This document shows positions 1-7,501 of a DNA stretch of 25,993 nt, piece after piece (position 1 is the stretch's first letter; each line of letters opens with the position of its first letter). Under the pieces are notes generated by a model that had not been told where the DNA came from, did not search any database, and saw only the letters and a list, made by a program, of their open reading frames with translations. Location of the stretch: the IMG/VR virus record IMGVR_UViG_3300005527_003054, positions 1 to 25,993 of that record, one strand, 5' to 3'. Source of the stretch: a virus. The translations under genes were made by a program, and so were the position numbers.

Positions 1-227
1 ATCCATGTGCCGCTAGTCTCGCTCGAAGATTTCGCCAGCTTCCACCCGCCGGTGACGCTCACGCCGCTTGCACCGCTTGAGCCTGCTTGCACCCATCCGC
101 TTGGGACTGTTGCCGCTGTCGTGTTGTTTCGCCCAGCGGAAATGAAAATCAAGTCCCCGGCTTGGTGGCTAGGGATTGCAATCGTTGTTGCTTGTGCTGA
201 GGATGATCCGATTGGACTAATTGCCAT
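1..227 (-). CDS. Phage virion-associated fibre-like protein, N-terminal part (cut by window edge)
   Basis: An open frame starts with ATG at 227 and runs without a stop off the left edge, so only the first 75 codons are visible. The protein begins MAISPIGSSSAQATTIAIP and is rich in Ser, Gly, Thr and Ala. The pattern of a short strand, then GDLIFISAGRN, then PSGW resembles N-terminal beta domains of phage tail or fibre-type proteins whose motif is GDLL...P.GW; that link is from memory and the specific function is inferred. The start codon overlaps the stop of the upstream gene by 11 nt, a typical coupled arrangement, and a GGTGA lies just before the ATG. No signal peptide or membrane segment is seen. 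It is the most downstream gene of the visible virion operon. Confidence 0.7.
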   Translation of the reverse strand, partial: MAISPIGSSSAQATTIAIPSHQAGDLIFISAGRNNTTAATVPSGWVQAGSSGASGVSVTGGWKLAKSSSETSGTW

Positions 228-780
228 TAATCACCAAGTCCGGATCGCCGTGGTTCCAAGCATCAATAGCCGCCTGAGTCGTGTTGTATCGGTCGATGTT
301 TTGTTGCGTCCACCCCGCCCGCTTTGCCGTCGCTCCGTTCATTACGTCGCGAATAACTCGGACCGAATGAGCCGACTGAGTACCATACCCATGATGGTCG
401 ACCCAGCGAACCGTTTTGAATCCCATCGCTCCGAGTTCCTGGGCTTGCAGAGGTGTCGCGTATTCATATTGGACCAAATCTTCGATCATGGTCAAAGCGG
501 TTTGCGACGAAAGGTCAGCCACTTCGGAAGGATTGCTAGGGTTGTCGACCCAACCCTTGATGTTCCAAATTGCTATGCGCTGTTCTTTCGGTAAGCTTGA
601 ATCGTAAGCATCGGCATTTACTTTGCCGTAAATCCCATTGTCGACAGCATACTTAATGATCCCACCGATCGGAACGTTGACCGGAATCGTAACCATCAGC
701 AGGTTGATCGCATCAGCCGCCGCTTGGTCGCTCAAGTTCACGTGCTGGGCTTCGTTCAGCTTTTCAATCATAAGTTCCAT
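217..780 (-). CDS. Hypothetical phage protein in virion operon
   Basis: 187 codons, ATG at 780 preceded by GAGGG at good spacing; a second in-frame ATG three codons later is less well placed. The N-terminal third is mixed helix with one moderately hydrophobic stretch (about residues 26-43), followed by a soluble acidic region. The C-terminal part has a His and Trp-rich segment (RWVDHHGYGTQSAH) and a conserved-looking tail with WTQQNIDRYN. I do not recognise the family. It overlaps the end of the CarF-like gene by 17 nt and the start of the fibre-like gene by 11 nt, so it is translated within the same late operon and is most likely a virion or assembly protein by position only. It ends with TAG. 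Confidence 0.65.
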   Translation of the reverse strand: MELMIEKLNEAQHVNLSDQAAADAINLLMVTIPVNVPIGGIIKYAVDNGIYGKVNADAYDSSLPKEQRIAIWNIKGWVDNPSNPSEVADLSSQTALTMIEDLVQYEYATPLQAQELGAMGFKTVRWVDHHGYGTQSAHSVRVIRDVMNGATAKRAGWTQQNIDRYNTTQAAIDAWNHGDPDLVINGN

Positions 781-1309
781 GATTTACCCTCGGTGGAATC
801 CAAAAAACCGCCAGCACAAAAAACTCAAGGACTCGCCAAAAAGAAACAGCGTCAAGCACCGGATTCAGGATCGGCGTCATCACGCAATACCGAACATGAA
901 ACGGATTTCTGTGATGAACAGAATGATGCTTCGGGCTTTGGAAGATGTACAGACGCTGCATCCAAACAACCAGCCAGCCGTTCTTTCCTTTGCTGTGCGC
1001 AAGTGCGTGAATCTGATTTGCCTGACTCAAAAACAGCATCGTAAGCCACCCGTCGCGCAGTGGTTCGAAAGCCAAACAGATCAGCATTGCCGTAAGGCTC
1101 GGAACGATCGTCGTATAGTTCCGCTCCCAGTATGAGCCCTTCAAGAAAGCGTACTGGTCCGCATGGTGAAGCTGGTTCGGACCACCGATCAGACGCCCGA
1201 TAAACGAGTCGCTTTGTGTGAGGTAGGTATCCTCCCACCAATGAAACAGACCTGCAATGAAGTCAGCAGCCAGCCATGAGGCAATGATGTGAATCGACAC
1301 ATTCACCAT
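764..1309 (-). CDS. CarF/Kua (TMEM189)-type lipid desaturase homologue
   Basis: 181 residues from the ATG at 1309, chosen because GGAAGG lies seven bases upstream; a longer frame from 1336 would overlap the upstream gene. The histidine layout matches the CarF/PEDS1 membrane desaturase family: DFIAGLFHWWEDTY with H23, HHAD with H48-H49, HALAH with H101 and H105, then PKHHSVHH (H128, H129, H132, H133), H138 and a C-terminal N..LD..SFWR.LE. In characterised members these His ligate two irons and the enzyme makes the vinyl-ether bond of plasmalogens. Hydrophobic segments lie around residues 5-22, 66-80, 87-100 and 160-173, consistent with an integral membrane protein. It is shorter than most cellular homologues but keeps the whole His set. 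Substrate is unknown; its place inside a phage late operon is unusual. Confidence 0.75.
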   Translation of the reverse strand: MVNVSIHIIASWLAADFIAGLFHWWEDTYLTQSDSFIGRLIGGPNQLHHADQYAFLKGSYWERNYTTIVPSLTAMLICLAFEPLRDGWLTMLFLSQANQIHALAHSKGKNGWLVVWMQRLYIFQSPKHHSVHHRNPFHVRYCVMTPILNPVLDAVSFWRVLEFFVLAVFWIPPRVNHGTYD

Positions 1310-1325
1310 AGCAACACCTTCCGCT

Positions 1326-1586
1326 TTACGCAGCATTCTTTTTGACTTGAGCTATCGAGATCGCTAGTTCGTGAAACTTCGCGTGTAGCAACTCTCGGTC
1401 TTCATCGCATTTCTGCTTTTCAGCCCTTGTCTCAACGGCAAGTTTTTCCAAGTTTTCCTGGGTCTTAGAATTGGCTCGCATTACATAAGTAAACAAAGTC
1501 GCGCAAACGGTCCCCAGCGTCCCGACGATCGCTATGGTTGCAGTCATCTGCGCTTCTTGGGAAAGTTGAGCCAAGTAAAAAATCAT
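1326..1586 (-). CDS. Small membrane protein with C-terminal coiled coil
   Basis: 86 residues. The ATG at 1586 overlaps the TGA of the upstream gene (ATGA) and has GACGAGG seven bases upstream, so it is preferred over the longer frame beginning at 1673. Residues about 14-38 form one transmembrane helix (TATIAIVGTLGTVCATLFTY); residues about 40-82 are a charged, heptad-like helix (ENLEKLAVETRAEKQ). A single N-terminal membrane anchor with a helical tail is common among phage lysis-cassette accessory proteins such as holin-like or i-spanin-like proteins, but no family can be named. Its neighbours are other short membrane or secreted proteins, which supports a possible lysis role by context only. 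Confidence 0.65.
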   Translation of the reverse strand: MIFYLAQLSQEAQMTATIAIVGTLGTVCATLFTYVMRANSKTQENLEKLAVETRAEKQKCDEDRELLHAKFHELAISIAQVKKNAA

Positions 1587-1879
1587 CGCATTGCCTCGTC
1601 GATTCTTGAAAAAAAAAGGTAGCCTTTGTAGGAGTATTGCTTGCCGTGACGCTCGATAACAAATTGAGGCCACGGCCCCTTGCCTGGATCTTTGCTTGTC
1701 GCAACCACCCAGCCGTCAGCCTCGAATTTAGGTTGTTCGTTCTGCTTCCAGTCGTTGCACTCTCGGTTGTCGACGCCGAACAAAACAATTTCGCGGCGTA
1801 GCTTTTCGTGCGAATGATTGCTGCATGTCAACAAAACAACTGTCACTAAAATCCGCAGTAATTGTTCGGTCATCATCAA
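1583..1879 (-). CDS. Small secreted or lipoprotein-like phage protein
   Basis: 98 residues. Translation probably starts at one of three consecutive ATGs at 1879-1871, with GGGAG upstream. The N-terminus has a hydrophobic core (LLRILVTVVLLTC) followed by Cys; the Cys context LLTC is close to a lipobox but has Thr where Gly, Ala or Ser is usual, so lipidation is uncertain. The remainder is a small soluble domain with VVATSKDPGKGPWPQFV and a conserved-looking HGKQYSYKGY segment. It overlaps the following membrane protein by 4 nt. Such paired small exported proteins can be lysis accessory factors, but I do not recognise the family and the role is inferred from position. Confidence 0.6.
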   Translation of the reverse strand: MMMTEQLLRILVTVVLLTCSNHSHEKLRREIVLFGVDNRECNDWKQNEQPKFEADGWVVATSKDPGKGPWPQFVIERHGKQYSYKGYLFFSRIDEAMR

Positions 1880-1885
1880 GGCTCC

Positions 1886-2161
1886 CTAGTTACCGTTTGC
1901 AAATCGATCCAGTCGAATCATCGGCTTAACCAGCAGACGGACCAGCTTATCCAAGAACACGCGACCAAGGACCAACGGCGATATCGCAAGCATCAAGACC
2001 AGCCACAGCACTGACGCAAGCGAACGCGCCATCTCCAACGGTTGGCTTGTGTTGCTCGGCAGCGAAGAACGAAGTGGTCGTTGCCCACCGCCAAACTCGC
2101 CGTCAATCGGTTGACCGTCACGACCGATATTCAACCAGTTCCAGAAAAATTTCTCAGACAT
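1886..2161 (-). CDS. Small single-pass membrane protein
   Basis: 91 residues, ATG at 2161 with AGGA about nine bases upstream. Residues 1-45 are soluble and Gly or Ser-rich; residues about 47-70 are strongly hydrophobic (LASVLWLVLMLAISPLVLG) and are followed by a basic amphipathic tail (RVFLDKLVRLLVKPMIRLDRF). The topology is N-domain, one membrane helix, basic C-terminus. In a phage late operon beside other small membrane proteins this could be a holin or membrane anchor, but no motif establishes that. It lies 18 bases after the Pro-rich secreted protein gene and just before the gene starting at 1879. Confidence 0.6.
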   Translation of the reverse strand: MSEKFFWNWLNIGRDGQPIDGEFGGGQRPLRSSLPSNTSQPLEMARSLASVLWLVLMLAISPLVLGRVFLDKLVRLLVKPMIRLDRFANGN

Positions 2162-2179
2162 TGATTGCGTTCCTGCGGG

Positions 2180-2887
2180 TTAAGGGTTTGGACATTTACC
2201 GTCGACGCACAATCCGCGAATCACGGCTTTCAAGCACTCCTTGTACTCTTCAACCGTCTGCGGGTTGGCTTTACCAATCTCCTTGTCGATCGGAATGCGC
2301 CAAACGTTCAGCCAGTCTCTCTTGCGGCTCATTGGCTCTCGCATTCCAAAACACGTTTCGATTGTGCTGGTCACTAAGCCTTTCGCATCGGGAAGATATG
2401 TCGGGAGTTTCGGGAGCAAGTTGATGAGCGAACTGGCAAGCAGCGAAGTTGTAGATGCGTCCTGCAAGGTGTCTACCGCCGCCCTGGAAGTCAGGCGAAT
2501 CGATTCGTAGCTTGGCGTTGGATTTGGACTCGGGTTGATCGGTCCTGGCGTTGGCGGTGGCGTAGGTGGTGGTGTTGGTGCGATCGATCCGGTAACGTTG
2601 ATTTCATGCCAACTGTAAGCGATCTCGGCTTGCTTGTTCGCAACGATCAGACCGAACTGGTATTTGCCTGGAGTCGGAATGGAAAAAAATATGTTTGAAC
2701 CGCACGATGCCGAGGCAGACTTTAGCTCATCGGGGATGATCCAAACCTTGTTGTCGCCAGTGGCATCCTCGTGAGACAAAAACACAAGCGTTCCCGCCAA
2801 AGCTGTCGACGGACCCTTGATTGACGCTTTGAGGTCTTGCCCAAAAACTGGGATTGCAAGCAAAAGGAAAAGTATCAGGGGTCGCAT
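2180..2887 (-). CDS. Secreted protein: beta domain, Pro-rich linker, helical domain
   Basis: 235 residues from the ATG at 2887; the frame extends further upstream but this start gives a textbook signal peptide (MRPLILFLLLAIPVFGQ, cleavage likely after GQ or Q) and AAGG upstream. Residues about 20-110 look like a compact beta-sandwich of the PKD or Ig type (KASIKGPSTALAGTLVFLS, TPGKYQFGLIVAN). Residues about 112-134 are a low-complexity PTPPP linker. The C-terminal 100 residues are helical, with two Cys near the end (GLCVDGKCPNP). A signal peptide on a virion-operon protein is odd; it could be an envelope-acting or lysis-related factor, or a surface protein changing the infected host. Family not recognised. 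Confidence 0.7.
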   Translation of the reverse strand: MRPLILFLLLAIPVFGQDLKASIKGPSTALAGTLVFLSHEDATGDNKVWIIPDELKSASASCGSNIFFSIPTPGKYQFGLIVANKQAEIAYSWHEINVTGSIAPTPPPTPPPTPGPINPSPNPTPSYESIRLTSRAAVDTLQDASTTSLLASSLINLLPKLPTYLPDAKGLVTSTIETCFGMREPMSRKRDWLNVWRIPIDKEIGKANPQTVEEYKECLKAVIRGLCVDGKCPNP

Positions 2888-2975
2888 GGTATGCCTTGTT
2901 GGTTTGGGGTGGTCTATAGAGAAGCGACGCCCGAGCGCCGCTCCATAGTTCGTTTGCGCAAATCCAGTCCGAGGA

Positions 2976-3410
2976 TTAGGTTCCTGGTTGCGGTGCTGGC
3001 TGTTGCTTCTTTTTGCGATTCTCAATGATCATCTTGACCAACTCGAGGATCAACGGAATGAACACTTCCCAGCCTTGCGTGCCAACAGCAGGTCCAGACT
3101 GGATAGAGACTTCTCGCTCAGCGCACTTCGTTTCGATCGCTTGAAGAACGTTCTCCATGTCGCTTCCAGAATTGACAACCTCGCCTTCGACAACCAAGCC
3201 TTCGACGCAAAGGTCGTCAACCTCGCTCATCGCGGAGAAGCCGATCGTCCCGGATTGAGGCGTGGCAATCTTTGCAACGAGACACCCAAAAAGCCACATT
3301 GCTTGCATCAAAGTTTTTGCAGACGGTCCCTTGCGGACATCGGCAACCAATTCGAGCAAGCACGATACGCTTACTTCGCCATCAAACTTGCTTTCGCATT
3401 GATTCGACAT
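2976..3410 (-). CDS. Hypothetical phage protein
   Basis: 144 residues from the ATG at 3410, chosen because AAAGGTG lies nine bases upstream; the frame is open further but that extension runs into the protease gene. The protein starts MSNQCESKFDGEVSVSCLL. The middle has a moderately hydrophobic helix (AMWLFGCLVAKIA), then an acidic stretch. The C-terminus carries an amphipathic helix (VFIPLILELVKMIIENRKKK) and ends in a Pro, Gln and Lys-rich tail. No known motif is seen. Following the protease gene by about 29 bases, it is probably co-transcribed with it; whether the two act together cannot be told. Confidence 0.6.
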   Translation of the reverse strand: MSNQCESKFDGEVSVSCLLELVADVRKGPSAKTLMQAMWLFGCLVAKIATPQSGTIGFSAMSEVDDLCVEGLVVEGEVVNSGSDMENVLQAIETKCAEREVSIQSGPAVGTQGWEVFIPLILELVKMIIENRKKKQQPAPQPGT

Positions 3411-3439
3411 AACAAAACACCTTTCAAAAATGGTACTGA

Positions 3440-4363
3440 CTAAACAAAACTGAGTTGATCGTTGACGAGTGCGGCAACGATGTCTTGAGTCTTTGGAACA
3501 CCCATACCCCAAAACGGATCGAATCCAGGATCACCCTTGTCCTGGGTGTACTTCGCCAGAAAAGCCCGAACGGCTTCCACCCCGGTAAACTCTGCTGCGC
3601 CTTCGCGTCGCATTAGCTCAACAATCAGAGCAAACAAACCCGCCGCGAATGGGGTCGCCATGCTCGTACCGGACATCCCTCGAAACCCGTTGGTTGTCGA
3701 GCACGAAACGATATCCTGTCCTGGACAGCACATATCAAGCTCTCGCCCCCCTGAAGAGAACGAAGCTCGCTGACCGTCTTTTCGGTACGCACCAATGCAA
3801 AGCGATTCAGGATACTTCGCTGGGTAGCCGATTGTGTTTTGCCTTCCATTGAAACCTGAGTTGCCAGCAGCCGAGATAGTGATCACCCCCTTGCTCCAAG
3901 CGTACTCCATGGACTTCCGAGTAGGCTCGTAAGGACTGCTCGATCCTAGTGACAGCGAAAGGATATCTGCTCCATTGTCGACCGCATCTCGCACTCCCTG
4001 AGCTATCCCATCGGAGGATCCTTGTCCGCCATTTGAAAGCACCTTGATTGCCATCAACGACGCATCGGGAGCAACCCCGACTCCATCTCTGGCGAGCACG
4101 GTCCCTGCGCAATGATTGCCGTGACCGTTGCCGTCACTTATGCTTTCGCCTCGAATAAACGACTTTGAATAAACTGGTTTCGGAAGCAAGTCATGGGGAG
4201 TGTATCCAGTGTCTAGGACCGCCACGACGATACCCTTGCCAGTAACCCGCTTCCAGATTGGCTCGAAAATCGCTTTCGGAAGATGCCACAGATCTCCCGG
4301 CGCTGCGAACGTCTCAACATCCGAAACCAAGTCTGGTGGATATGATACAGGTGGCGAATTCAT
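3440..4363 (-). CDS. Subtilisin-like serine protease (peptidase family S8)
   Basis: 307 residues from ATG at 4363 (a GTG one codon upstream is also possible; GGGG precedes both). The S8 catalytic triad is complete: Asp51 in VAVLDTGY, His81 in GNGHGNHCAGT, and Ser in GMSGTSMATPFAAG near residue 235; the oxyanion Asn is in ISAAGNSG. There is no signal peptide and only about 40 residues before the catalytic core, so no classic propeptide. It lies directly after the gene next to the major capsid protein. Phage prohead proteases normally belong to other families (S14, S49, U9, U35-type), so a subtilase here is unusual; maturation of virion proteins or cleavage of host proteins are both possible. 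Family call is firm, target unknown. Confidence 0.9.
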   Translation of the reverse strand: MNSPPVSYPPDLVSDVETFAAPGDLWHLPKAIFEPIWKRVTGKGIVVAVLDTGYTPHDLLPKPVYSKSFIRGESISDGNGHGNHCAGTVLARDGVGVAPDASLMAIKVLSNGGQGSSDGIAQGVRDAVDNGADILSLSLGSSSPYEPTRKSMEYAWSKGVITISAAGNSGFNGRQNTIGYPAKYPESLCIGAYRKDGQRASFSSGGRELDMCCPGQDIVSCSTTNGFRGMSGTSMATPFAAGLFALIVELMRREGAAEFTGVEAVRAFLAKYTQDKGDPGFDPFWGMGVPKTQDIVAALVNDQLSFV

Positions 4364-4390
4364 CACTTGACCCCGAGCTCACTTGAAAGG

Positions 4391-4423
4391 AAAAACGGGG
4401 GGTAGGCAAATCGCCTGCCCCCC
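4391..4423 (-). terminator. Rho-independent terminator after the capsid-adjacent gene
   Basis: On the minus strand GGGGGGCAGGC pairs with GCCTACCCCCC (11 positions, one mismatch) around a 5 nt loop, followed by GTTTTT. It lies 21 bases beyond the stop codon of the 4444-5292 gene and before the protease gene. It would split capsid transcripts from downstream genes, or act as a partial terminator to set the ratio. Confidence 0.8.
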
Positions 4424-4443
4424 TTGAACGTCACAGATAACGA

Positions 4444-5292
4444 TTACTCGTACTGTGCGCAAGCAACCCAGTCCATGTTGATGGTCAACGCAGCATTACC
4501 AGCGATGTCCTTGATGCCGATAATCGGAGCAAGAAAAGCATCATCAGGGAACGTAGCTGCATCAAGTTCCGATGCCGTCAACCTCGCAGGTGCCGAAACA
4601 GTTCCAGCAAGCCTTCCGTTGGCATAGAACTCTAGCGACTTTGGACCAGCACGATAACGCAACCCAAGCTTGACGTAGGTGCTCGCCACTGCCGTGTGCA
4701 GTGCGTTCAACTTCGTCTTAGTAGCACCGTCCTGGTAGGTCTGACCATCAGCCTTGTAAGCTGCGTCAATTGCAGCCCCCTCAGCCGACAGGTGATTAAA
4801 CCCAACAAAGTTCCTGTCTGCAAGAACACCAGTCGTATCAACAAACAAACCATCAGTCACGATCATATTGGCCTCTCCAAGGCCAATACCATACGACCAC
4901 TTGGCGGCTGTGATCGCAGATACGGACAACCGGCACTCAAAAGCCAAGTCGTTGTTTGCAAGGAAGAACGGCGCACTTGCCAATCCACCCCACTTGATGA
5001 CAGCTTCATCGTTTGCAGTATTACCATCGACTGCTAACGCTAAAACTCCCTTTTCAGTCGCCGTGTCAGCAGCCAATGCAGCCGTACAACCAGCAGTGAG
5101 CAAGTTCATCCACGGACCAACGAGCGACGTCGCATTGAACGTCATGAAGTCGTCAAAGAAACCAAAGGCGAGATTCCCGCTTGGAGTCTGGAACGAACTT
5201 CCCGAGGGGTTCATGTTGGTTGGCGATCCGAATCCTTTCCACAAACGTGGCGAAAACAAACGGGTCGAAAGTTCTTCGTAATGCAAATCCAT
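4444..5292 (-). CDS. Probable virion protein next to the major capsid protein
   Basis: 282 residues, ATG at 5292 with AAAGGA upstream. The composition is Ala, Gly, Thr and Asn-rich, with alternating strands and no membrane segment. Phrases such as FGFFDDFMTFN, EFYANGRLAGTVSAPARL and ALTINMDWVACAQ suggest a lectin-like jelly-roll (concanavalin or LamG-like) fold: in that fold a strand reading LEFYxNGxLxG is typical. It is flanked by two predicted terminators, so it has its own transcription boundary between the capsid gene and the protease, as expected for a highly expressed structural protein. A head decoration or capsid-associated protein is the best guess; a fibre component is the alternative. 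Fold assignment is inference from strand pattern. Confidence 0.65.
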   Translation of the reverse strand: MDLHYEELSTRLFSPRLWKGFGSPTNMNPSGSSFQTPSGNLAFGFFDDFMTFNATSLVGPWMNLLTAGCTAALAADTATEKGVLALAVDGNTANDEAVIKWGGLASAPFFLANNDLAFECRLSVSAITAAKWSYGIGLGEANMIVTDGLFVDTTGVLADRNFVGFNHLSAEGAAIDAAYKADGQTYQDGATKTKLNALHTAVASTYVKLGLRYRAGPKSLEFYANGRLAGTVSAPARLTASELDAATFPDDAFLAPIIGIKDIAGNAALTINMDWVACAQYE

Positions 5293-5356
5293 CTTACTGT
5301 TTTCCTTTCAAGGAAGTTTTAGGAGTGTCCCAGCCTTGGGTGGACGTTGTCCCATT

Positions 5357-5391
5357 AAAAAACTGGCGGCGCAATTTAACGTCTCGCCGCC
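5357..5391 (-). terminator. Rho-independent terminator after the major capsid gene
   Basis: Minus-strand GGCGGCG pairs with CGCCGCC (7 GC-rich base pairs) around a 13 nt loop and is followed by AGTTTTTT. It lies about 40 bases after the capsid stop codon and 60 bases before the next gene's start. Confidence 0.8.
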
Positions 5392-5405
5392 ACAGACGTT
5401 TGCCA

Positions 5406-5432
5406 ACGACTGACATTATGTCAGCCAGTCGT
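5406..5432 (-). other. Hairpin with two alternative pairings after the capsid stop
   Basis: ACGACTG at 5406-5412 can pair with CAGTCGT at 5426-5432, or the inner CTGACA (5410-5415) can pair with TGTCAG (5419-5424) with a 3 nt loop; the two helices share bases and exclude each other. It begins one base after the major capsid stop codon. It may protect the 3' end of the capsid mRNA or act with the terminator at 5357-5391. Confidence 0.5.
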
Positions 5433-5433
5433 G

Positions 5434-6552
5434 TTAGGCGGTTTCGGTCACAGTCTGAGTGCAATAGCCACGGAAGTTTGCGCGACGATTGAAACAGACC
5501 ATTTGAAGCGAGTCATCCATGCAGCGAACGCGAACGTTGCTCATTTCTGGGTGCTGGAACGCCTTCCTCTTGCGCATCTGCCGACCTGCGGCGTAGTACG
5601 CTTTGAAAGTTGACCAGTTGACTCCGAGGACAATCCCGTCAGTTCGAGCATTGACGCTGTCGCTGCTGGTCCAAGCTGGAACCCAGTTCAACGGCACGCC
5701 ACGGATGTAAACCTGACCGCTGCGAGCAGCCATGTCGTCGCCAATGTTGTCGTTTCCAAGCTGAAGCATTCGCCGACCAGCCGCCAAGACGCTGTAAGTC
5801 GTCAAAAGCTCCCAGTCGCTTCGCTTCTGATCAACGATGTCTGGTCGCTGAACAGGTGGCTCGAACGAACACTTATCCATCGAGCTGATCGTCTTTTCGA
5901 CAAAATCGGCTCGAGTGATCGACGTGTAAGGGAACGTTCGGTTGCGCCATTGCGGATACTGGGTACACGAAATGCCACCAACGCCGACGCTTGACCATCC
6001 AACAGGCTCGGCTCCATTGAAGCCTTCAGTCGCGTTGTTCTCAGTCACGCTGTCGCTCGTGGAGGTGATCCACCAAAGCAACGACGAAACAATATTGGGG
6101 GTCTGAGTAGGACTCGATGGACCAGGACCGAACACCAAGTCTTCCATGCCAGTGTAGAACGACGTCATGAGGTCGCGTTCTTGATCCTCGATGTAGTCGT
6201 AAATCTGCCGACCGCCAGTGCGGAAGATCTCTTCGTCGATGTCGTAGTGGTAGTTGTTCGTGGTCAACGCCCACTTCAATTCACCTTGGTCGAGCGTGTT
6301 GACTCGAGTCGAAGAATCTCGGTGGTACAGACCAACAGACTGGAAGTTGTCTTGATATCCGACCTTTACCTTCCACCTGCACTCCGACGTGCTCATCGTG
6401 TCCTTCTTCAGATTTCCTGAAAAAAGACGCGATGCGTAATGGTACTTCTGCAACGTCAAAGACAAATCCTGCGCTGCAAGTCGGTCTTCACCCGCAAACT
6501 TCTGGTGGATGCTGTTTACAAAATCGTCAATCTGTTCAATGGACAAAGCCAT
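5434..6552 (-). CDS. Major capsid protein
   Basis: 372 residues, ATG at 6552 with GGAG about nine bases upstream. Position (terminase, portal, scaffold, this gene), size and composition fit an HK97-fold major capsid protein. Visible traits: helical N-terminal arm (MALSIEQIDDFVNSIHQKF), an E-loop-like Trp and Lys segment (CRWKVKVGYQDNF), a long helix around IYDYIEDQERDLMTSFYTGME, and a C-terminal P-domain with VYIRGVPLNWVPAW and GVNWSTFKAYYAAGRQMRKR. No cleavable delta domain is evident, consistent with the separate scaffold-like gene upstream. Flanking terminators imply strong, discrete expression. Identification rests mainly on context and general pattern rather than one diagnostic motif. 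Confidence 0.8.
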   Translation of the reverse strand: MALSIEQIDDFVNSIHQKFAGEDRLAAQDLSLTLQKYHYASRLFSGNLKKDTMSTSECRWKVKVGYQDNFQSVGLYHRDSSTRVNTLDQGELKWALTTNNYHYDIDEEIFRTGGRQIYDYIEDQERDLMTSFYTGMEDLVFGPGPSSPTQTPNIVSSLLWWITSTSDSVTENNATEGFNGAEPVGWSSVGVGGISCTQYPQWRNRTFPYTSITRADFVEKTISSMDKCSFEPPVQRPDIVDQKRSDWELLTTYSVLAAGRRMLQLGNDNIGDDMAARSGQVYIRGVPLNWVPAWTSSDSVNARTDGIVLGVNWSTFKAYYAAGRQMRKRKAFQHPEMSNVRVRCMDDSLQMVCFNRRANFRGYCTQTVTETA

Positions 6553-6571
6553 GTTACGGCTCCTTTATTGT

Positions 6572-7501
6572 TTAAGCTCGTTCGAGTTCCCTGTAGAGGC
6601 GATCAGCCGCTTCCCGAGGGTCTTCACTCGGAGGTTGAGGCTTCGTTGGACTTCCGCCCAAACGCATACCGCTCTGCCTGGAAATCTTTTGTGTATGTTG
6701 TTTCAAACGCTTCTTCCCGATTTCGTCCGCGAAAACCATACCGGCAACGCGATCGTACAATCGTTCATTTTCTTCCACTGGATAACCAAGCTGTTCCATG
6801 CCGATCAAGTGAGCCTTGATGGCAATCCGAAGCTCTTTTCGCCGTTCAAGCTCCTTCTCGGTCTCCTTGCCCGTCTTGCCAAACAAGTCGGCGTGACCAA
6901 GCTGATCAACGATGCCGTCGAAACGAGCCTCGTCGTGAGTGATGGTTGCTTGAACGAGATTCGCTTCGAGTCTTTCGAGTCGAGTTTCGTAGTGGTCCCG
7001 CATTCGCGAAAACTCATCCACGATCTCGTCGTCGTAAAGATCCTTGCTCAGCGTAACTTCGTACTTGCCGCTATCTTTGGCGACAGGCTTTTGGTCTTCC
7101 CGTGAGGCTTCTTGCTTGCTTGGCTCGTCGTCGGAGAGTGCCTTTCGGCCAGATTCCAACGCTTTTTTGTCAAACAATCGCAAAGCCCGATCCAACTCCT
7201 CGCGGCTGGCAAAATCAGACAAGTCAGACTCGTCGATCCCATACGCGGCTACCTCGGCTTTAACGTCGTCAGTGACCCACTCTGGAGCAATTGACTCGTC
7301 GCCGGAACCACCCTCGCTTTGGACCGTGTCCTCGGCGGCTTTTCTGCTGGACTTGTTCTCAGCAGCTATTTTTTCGACTTGCGCAGTGTCAGCGATGATT
7401 TCGGCGTCCGATTTTCGCTCGGCTTGAGATTCCTCGAACACCTTTTCAGCGTATTCTTTGATTTGTTCGCTGGTCATTTCTTCATTCAGATCATCACTCA
7501 T
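6572..7501 (-). CDS. Scaffold-like capsid assembly protein
   Basis: 309 residues from the ATG at 7501, chosen because GGAGG sits eight bases upstream; it overlaps the previous gene's stop by 8 nt. The protein is highly charged, acidic in the first two thirds (residues 1-150 rich in Glu, Asp, Ser, Ala), with long predicted helices and coiled coil (DEFSRMRDHYETRLERLEA; ETEKELERRKELRIAI), and a basic C-terminal tail (RLKQHTQKISRQSGMR). Acidic helical proteins with a basic tail, encoded between portal and capsid genes, are the usual scaffolding proteins that bind the inner face of the shell. No protease motif is seen. Confidence is from context and composition. Confidence 0.75.
   Translation of the reverse strand: MSDDLNEEMTSEQIKEYAEKVFEESQAERKSDAEIIADTAQVEKIAAENKSSRKAAEDTVQSEGGSGDESIAPEWVTDDVKAEVAAYGIDESDLSDFASREELDRALRLFDKKALESGRKALSDDEPSKQEASREDQKPVAKDSGKYEVTLSKDLYDDEIVDEFSRMRDHYETRLERLEANLVQATITHDEARFDGIVDQLGHADLFGKTGKETEKELERRKELRIAIKAHLIGMEQLGYPVEENERLYDRVAGMVFADEIGKKRLKQHTQKISRQSGMRLGGSPTKPQPPSEDPREAADRLYRELERA

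Noticed and set aside
7-594. 195-codon plus-strand frame opposite the gene at 217-780
   Set aside because: Antisense shadow with Pro and Arg-rich chance composition; no ribosome site, and the minus strand here has two coupled genes.
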